Shown: positions 34,782-38,632 of the stretch, one piece after another | Position numbering within the stretch: position 1 is the stretch's first letter | How the letters are laid out: each line of letters begins with the position of its first letter | Source: JBLHHI01 sp047614125 | GTDB taxonomy: Bacteria > Bacteroidota > Bacteroidia > NS11-12g > UBA9320 | Length of the DNA stretch: 38,632 nucleotides | Assembly (NCBI GenBank): GCA_047614125.1 | Contig: JBLHHI010000013.1 | Coordinates: forward strand, 1 to 38,632 | Direction of reading: 5' to 3' | The notes under the pieces: generated by a model | What the model was told of the DNA's origin: nothing | The model's input: the letters and a program-made list of their open reading frames with translations, nothing else | Database searches by the model: none | Made by a program: the position numbers and the translations under genes

Positions 34782-35801
34782 ATGCACAAGATACAAGACA
34801 TAACCTTATTAGCAATTGAATCGTCGTGCGATGATACATCCGCAGCCGTTTTGGTAAACGGCAAAATCTGTTCCAACGTTGTATCAACACAAGCGGTTCA
34901 TGAAGAATATGGCGGTGTAGTGCCAGAACTGGCATCAAGAGCACATCAACAAAACATTCTTCCGGTGATTGACATGGCTTTAAAAAAGGCGGGTAAGTCG
35001 AAAGAAGACCTGTCGGCCATTGCCTATACACAGGGTCCAGGCTTATTGGGCTCATTAATGGTTGGATCGAGCTTTGCCAAGGGAATGGCAATGGGATTGA
35101 ATATTCCGCTGCTTGCAGTAGATCATTTAGAAGCCCATGTGCTTGCTCCTTTCATTGAGTTTGAAAACATATCTTTCCCCTATTTATGTTTGTTGGTAAG
35201 CGGCGGACATACCCAAATTGTTCGGGTAGACAAGCACAACCATATGCACGTTCTTGGTCAAACCATAGACGACGCCGCCGGAGAAGCCTTCGACAAATCA
35301 GCTAAGGTACTGGGTCTTCCGTATCCCGGTGGGCCATACATTGACCAATACGCTAAGGATGGGAATCACCACGCCTTTACCTTTCCTGATTCGAGGGTTG
35401 GCGAACTGAATTTTAGTTTTTCTGGACTCAAAACAGCCGTTCTATATTTTGTTCGAGATCAAGTGGCATCGAATCCAAACTTTGTGGAACAAAATTTGAG
35501 TGACTTATGTGCATCGATTCAGCACACCATTGTGTCGTATCTAATGCGTAAGCTTGAGATGGCAGTAAAAGAAACCGGTATTAAGGAAATAGCACTTTCG
35601 GGTGGGGTTGCAGCAAACAGTGGTTTGCGATCTGCTCTGTTAAATAAACAAGACAACACTACGTGGAAAGTATACATTCCATCCATGGAGTTTTGTACTG
35701 ATAACGCGGCCATGATTGCCATAAATGCCCATTTCAAGTTTCTTGCCAACGACTTTTCTTTTCAAAATACCGTTCCTTATGCCCGACAAAAAAAAACATA
35801 G
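34782..35801 (+). CDS. tsaD: tRNA N6-threonylcarbamoyladenosine transferase TsaD
   Basis: 339 residues, full length. The fold is ASKHA: DITLLAIESSCDDTSAA opens it, the metal-binding histidines are His115 and His119 in DHLEAH (HxxxH), LLVSGGHTQIV and ALSGGVAANS supply the nucleotide loops, and FCTDNAAMIA holds the third metal ligand Asp. With TsaB/TsaE it transfers threonylcarbamoyl to A37 of ANN-decoding tRNAs, an essential step. Diverges from tamB; its last 23 bp overlap the next gene in another frame. Confidence 0.97.
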   Translation: MHKIQDITLLAIESSCDDTSAAVLVNGKICSNVVSTQAVHEEYGGVVPELASRAHQQNILPVIDMALKKAGKSKEDLSAIAYTQGPGLLGSLMVGSSFAKGMAMGLNIPLLAVDHLEAHVLAPFIEFENISFPYLCLLVSGGHTQIVRVDKHNHMHVLGQTIDDAAGEAFDKSAKVLGLPYPGGPYIDQYAKDGNHHAFTFPDSRVGELNFSFSGLKTAVLYFVRDQVASNPNFVEQNLSDLCASIQHTIVSYLMRKLEMAVKETGIKEIALSGGVAANSGLRSALLNKQDNTTWKVYIPSMEFCTDNAAMIAINAHFKFLANDFSFQNTVPYARQKKT

Positions 35802-36627
35802 TACGTTCACAAACTTGCTCATAACCCTTGGTGCCTTGCTCGTGTGTCAAGAAGCTTTTGCTCAACATTCCGATACAGCTCTATATCGGCGTAATAAAAT
35901 CAAAAAGATCACATCTTACGTTCACTTTAACGGATTTGAGAATTCGAACGACACTTGCTTGTACGAAGTAAAAGAGATGAATCAGAGCGGAAAAATAACT
36001 CGTATTTGGCGCAACTACAGCTGCAATGGCTACGATATGGCGGTTGAAATAAAGTACAGTTACAACAAAACTGGCCAACATATTATTAAATCTGAGATCT
36101 TCCAGAACAACACCCATGCTGATATTTCAGAATTTATAATAAATGAGTTTGGACAAACTGCGGAAGTACACACCCAAATTTTCGAACCCTTCGGAAATGT
36201 GCATGTGTATCACAGCTATTTTGGACCTCTTGAAACGCCGGATTCCATGCTTACCATGGAAATAACAAACGGTGATACTACCCATCTAAAAACGGAATAC
36301 AATTATGTAGCAGGATTCATTAAATCAACCAATATGGTAGATGTTTCAAATAACAAACCCATGCATAATACCAGTTTAAAATACGATTCAAAAAGTCGGA
36401 TGATCAAGAGCACCTTCGTTCATTTTCAGTTGGATGATCAAAATGAAATAACCGAACTCACGTATAATACTTTAGATCAAGTTGTTGAGTCGAGAAGTGA
36501 TATATCCGCAATTTCTGCAAAGTTTTATTACGACAAGAATGGGAATCTCATTCTAACCCAGTACTTCAATAAGTTTAAAACGCTGGAGCGGGAGGTTTGG
36601 AACACATTTGAAATCTACGATAAATAA
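35779..36627 (+). CDS. Secreted repeat-type protein of unknown function
   Basis: 282 residues from ATG at 35779, the Met that starts MPDKKKHSTFTNLLITLGA, a signal peptide ending near FAQ. The start lies inside the end of tsaD in a different frame, so translation is probably coupled. The mature protein is built of short beta-hairpin units with Asn/Asp turns (YSYNKTGQHIIKSE, YDSKSRMIKSTFVH, YNTLDQVVESRSD, YYDKNGNLILTQYF), resembling the YD-repeat-like modules common in Bacteroidota secreted proteins. No enzymatic motif. It continues 34 bp before crcB. Confidence 0.72.
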   Translation: MPDKKKHSTFTNLLITLGALLVCQEAFAQHSDTALYRRNKIKKITSYVHFNGFENSNDTCLYEVKEMNQSGKITRIWRNYSCNGYDMAVEIKYSYNKTGQHIIKSEIFQNNTHADISEFIINEFGQTAEVHTQIFEPFGNVHVYHSYFGPLETPDSMLTMEITNGDTTHLKTEYNYVAGFIKSTNMVDVSNNKPMHNTSLKYDSKSRMIKSTFVHFQLDDQNEITELTYNTLDQVVESRSDISAISAKFYYDKNGNLILTQYFNKFKTLEREVWNTFEIYDK

Positions 36628-36648
36628 GTTGCTGCCGTATTAACAATG

Positions 36649-36656
36649 TATCTTTG
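36649..36656 (+). promoter_or_regulatory. -7 promoter box of crcB
   Basis: TATCTTTG is an exact TAnnTTTG box, followed by AACGC and the crcB ATG. As for ccmC, the predicted transcription start is at or within a few bases of the start codon. It lies in the 34-bp gap after the preceding gene, and no fluoride-riboswitch-sized leader can fit. Confidence 0.7.
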
Positions 36657-36661
36657 AACGC

Positions 36662-37024
36662 ATGAATTGGTTACTCGTTTTAATTGGTGGTGGACTTGGA
36701 TCGCTTTGCAGATACGGTTTAAGTGTGCGTATGCTTCCGCTCAAAGACAATTTCCCTTGGCCAACTTTTTGGGCCAATATTGTGGGTTGTTTTTTCATTG
36801 GACTGGTTTGGCAGATGAGTCAAAAAGTGGAGTTGGATTGGCTTAAGCCATTAATTATTGTTGGATTTTTAGGTGGATTTACAACTTTTTCGAGTTTTGG
36901 ATTGGAAAGCATTTACCTTATTAAGGTAAAATCGTATGGAACCTTGGCAGCTTATGTTGTTGGAAGTAATATGGTTGGATTACTTTGCGTTTATTTAGGG
37001 ATTCGCAGTGCCAGCTTGTTGTAA
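36662..37024 (+). CDS. crcB: Fluoride channel Fluc (CrcB)
   Basis: 120 residues, four membrane helices, normal length. Start MNWLLVLIGGGLGSLCRYG and the conserved GGFTTFSSFGLE motif (about 71-82), including the Phe residues that line the F- pore, and Asn39 in TFWANIVGCFFIG, are all visible. Fluc forms antiparallel dimers that let fluoride leave the cytoplasm. It has its own leaderless-type promoter box. Confidence 0.95.
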   Translation: MNWLLVLIGGGLGSLCRYGLSVRMLPLKDNFPWPTFWANIVGCFFIGLVWQMSQKVELDWLKPLIIVGFLGGFTTFSSFGLESIYLIKVKSYGTLAAYVVGSNMVGLLCVYLGIRSASLL

Positions 37025-37063
37025 GAAAAATTAGATTGGAGGATTCGTCATCCAACATCAAAA

Positions 37064-38350
37064 ATGAAACAAAACATGAATAAGATTATTCGGAATATCC
37101 TCAGTATTACACTGATTATCATAGTATTATCGTCAAGTGCCTTGGCAAAGTACATCTTGGTTCCAATGGATGAAGCGCAAAAAGATCATCTTAAGTCGTA
37201 TGGCGTTGCGTACTCTGTTTTGGGCTTTGATAAAGAGGTTGAGTGGCTGTTGAATTATCGCGGTGGAAGTTTCATGTTTGAACATTACGACGAGTTTGAA
37301 AAGCTGTGCTTGTTACGCGGAGTAAGTTTCGAAAAGATATCCAGCAGCAAGGCGCAAGCCATTCGCAACGAAATTGAAAATCCAGTGGTAAATGCATCCA
37401 TTGTTAAATTATTAACCGTTCCTAAAATTGCCGTTTATTCGCCTAAAAAGTCTCAACCTTGGGATGATGCGGTAACCATGGTTTTAACCTATGCCGAAAT
37501 TCCGTACGAAACGGTTTTTGATGATGAAGTATTGGATGGAAAGCTGCCTTTGTATGATTGGCTCCACCTCCATCATGAAGATTTTACCGGTCAATACGGT
37601 AAGTTCTATGCCAGCTTTCGAAATGCACCGTGGTACAAAGAACAAGTTCAAGAGGCCGAAGAAATTGCAGCCAAACATGGATATACCAAGGTTTCTGAAA
37701 TGAAACTTGCCGTTGCCAAAAAAATTAGAGATTTTACCTTAGGCGGTGGGTTCCTATTTGCAATGTGCTCGGCAACAGATAGTTACGACATTGCCCTTGC
37801 TGCAGATGGAGTAGATATCTGTGAAGAAATGTTTGACGGAGATCCCTCCGACCCAGCGGCTCAAAGCAAGTTGGATTACTCCAAAACCTTTGCTTTTAAA
37901 GACTTTGAACTGGTTCGAGATCCGTATCAGTATGAATATTCCGACATAGACATTAATCCGTATGCCCGCAATGTAAGTGAAGAAACCGATGTATTTGTTT
38001 TAAACGAATTTTCGGCAAAATGGGATGTTGTTCCGACCATACTTACCCAAAACCACGATCGAGTGGTAAAGGGATTTATGGGTCAAACCACAGCATTTAG
38101 AACCGAGAAGGTAAAGAGCAATACCATTATTTTAGGCGAGAACAAAAGTTTAGAAGAAGTGCGATATTTACATGGCACATTGGGAAAGGGAACCTGGACG
38201 TTTTATGGTGGACACGACCCAGAAGATTACCGACACATGGTAGAGGAACCTCCAACTGATTTGGCGCTTTATCCAAATTCGCCGGGCTACCGTCTGATCT
38301 TAAACAACATTTTGTTTCCGTCGGCCAAAAAAGAGAAACAGAAGACGTAA
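37064..38350 (+). CDS. Secreted asparagine-synthetase-B-like protein, function uncertain
   Basis: 428 residues. A signal peptide (about 7-28) precedes a globular region. KYILVPMDEAQKDHLKSYGV and LLNYRGGSFMFEHY match the phylum-specific proteins usually labelled asparagine synthetase B, though an export signal makes that function doubtful. The middle (KIAVYSPKKSQPWDDAVT, GGGFLFAMCSATDSYDIALAADGVD) looks like a class I glutamine-amidotransferase-like fold, with Cys in LFAMCSA at the nucleophile position and later EVRYLHGTLGKGTWTFYGGHDPEDY. Ends KEKQKT. Probably periplasmic. A second possible start is at Met5. Confidence 0.65.
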   Translation: MKQNMNKIIRNILSITLIIIVLSSSALAKYILVPMDEAQKDHLKSYGVAYSVLGFDKEVEWLLNYRGGSFMFEHYDEFEKLCLLRGVSFEKISSSKAQAIRNEIENPVVNASIVKLLTVPKIAVYSPKKSQPWDDAVTMVLTYAEIPYETVFDDEVLDGKLPLYDWLHLHHEDFTGQYGKFYASFRNAPWYKEQVQEAEEIAAKHGYTKVSEMKLAVAKKIRDFTLGGGFLFAMCSATDSYDIALAADGVDICEEMFDGDPSDPAAQSKLDYSKTFAFKDFELVRDPYQYEYSDIDINPYARNVSEETDVFVLNEFSAKWDVVPTILTQNHDRVVKGFMGQTTAFRTEKVKSNTIILGENKSLEEVRYLHGTLGKGTWTFYGGHDPEDYRHMVEEPPTDLALYPNSPGYRLILNNILFPSAKKEKQKT

Positions 38351-38433
38351 ATCGAAGTATTGAAGTCGCTTCGAACCTTAAATCTATTGTTCAATTAAAT
38401 TGCACGAGATAATCCGTCACGTAGCCCAAAAAT

Positions 38434-38556
38434 ATGTGTTTTTCACCTGAAGCAAGTTTTACGGCCTCAGCCGTAGTAACAACAATAGGTGTAATTGCCT
38501 ACCAAAAAGCTTTTAACCTGAGTTCGATTAATATTTGCAGGTTCAGATTTTTATAA
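38434..38556 (+). pseudogene. DUF6629-type membrane protein, N-terminal fragment cut by repeat D
   Basis: ATG at 38434 opens MCFSPEASFTASAVVTTIGV, the highly characteristic start of DUF6629 integral membrane proteins (MCFSxxASF, then the first membrane helix). After 27 codons (AYQKAF) the repeat D begins exactly (AAC CTG AGT), and the frame runs 13 codons into it before TAA at 38554-38556. The rest of the gene is not seen before the window ends. A full-length copy elsewhere in the genome is possible. Family assignment rests only on 26 residues. Confidence 0.7.
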
Positions 38557-38632
38557 AATTGTATAGTCGAAGCGTCATGTTTGTAGGTTTACCGGGGTAA
38601 ACCAAGAACGGATAATGAAGACTATGCGGCTT
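38515..38632. repeat. MITE-like repeat, copy D (reverse orientation, open at window end)
   Basis: Begins AACCTGAGTTCGATT and matches the reverse complement of the right end of copy B at 38 of the first 46 positions, so it is inverted relative to A and B. Further in, the sequence diverges: it has an 8-bp inverted repeat (38586-38603) and no core hairpin like B and C is seen within the visible part. It interrupts the DUF6629-type frame. Confidence 0.8.
38586..38603. promoter_or_regulatory. Perfect 8-bp palindrome inside copy D
   Basis: GGTTTACC-GG-GGTAAACC. Symmetry and spacing look like a dimeric regulator site or a hairpin stem; its function is unknown, and it could be part of the body of the repeat or of a promoter for something beyond the window. 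Confidence 0.35.

Noticed and set aside
36628..36661. Fluoride riboswitch before crcB
   Set aside because: Only 34 bp separate it from the previous gene and they hold a promoter box; no room for the aptamer.

Overview
The window looks like chromosomal DNA of an AT-rich member of the Bacteroidota, probably Flavobacteriales-like, with almost entirely vertical core gene content. The reasons are: several perfect matches to the Bacteroidota -7 promoter box TAnnTTTG; a secreted parallel beta-helix protein with a C-terminal type IX secretion (T9SS) sorting domain; a PorT-type outer-membrane barrel; a DUF2480 gene after pyk; and a divergent tamB/tsaD pair. I see no prophage, CRISPR array, insertion-sequence transposase, rRNA or tRNA.

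Layout. 1-3.4 kb: repeat copy A, an HxlR regulator, a secreted CAP-domain protein, a VOC/glyoxalase pseudogene and a small membrane protein. 3.4-5.4 kb: a Wzx-like flippase and a hexapeptide acyltransferase (surface polysaccharide). 5.4-7 kb: rpsT, radC and a SPOR-like secreted protein. 7.2-7.6 kb: repeat copy B. 7.7-13.4 kb: fumC, a small lipoprotein, the T9SS beta-helix protein, an HTH regulator and a small secreted protein. 13.9-19.1 kb: a leftward operon ccmC-ccmD-ccmE-ccmF plus a DUF2520 oxidoreductase, for System I cytochrome c maturation with a Cys-type CcmE. 19.2 kb: repeat copy C. 19.4-22.5 kb: a DUF819 membrane protein, an outer-membrane barrel and a TerB-like protein. 22.5-24.8 kb: leftward acpP-fabF-rnc. 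25-27.5 kb: rightward IPExxxVDY-like gene, pyk and DUF2480. 27.7-30.2 kb: lineage-specific secreted or lipoproteins, including one resembling the GldM/PorM C-terminal domain. 30.3-38.4 kb: tamB diverging from tsaD, a secreted protein overlapping tsaD, crcB/fluC and a secreted asparagine-synthetase-B-like protein. 38.4 kb: the broken start of a DUF6629-type gene, cut by repeat copy D.

The most notable signal is a family of short, non-coding, MITE-like elements (A 1-115, B 7284-7546, C 19175-19339, D from 38515). They end in inverted AACCTGAGTTCGATT repeats. A 50-bp hairpin core is present in opposite orientation in B and C while the outer ends keep the same orientation, and copy D interrupts a reading frame. 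A second theme is compact gene architecture. Four convergent gene pairs have stop codons 3 to 6 bp apart or overlapping, and a -7 box ends exactly 5 nt before the start codon of ccmC and crcB (with a weaker version before the flippase), which predicts leaderless mRNAs. Most of the window is ordinary housekeeping sequence and I do not see a large undescribed system in it.
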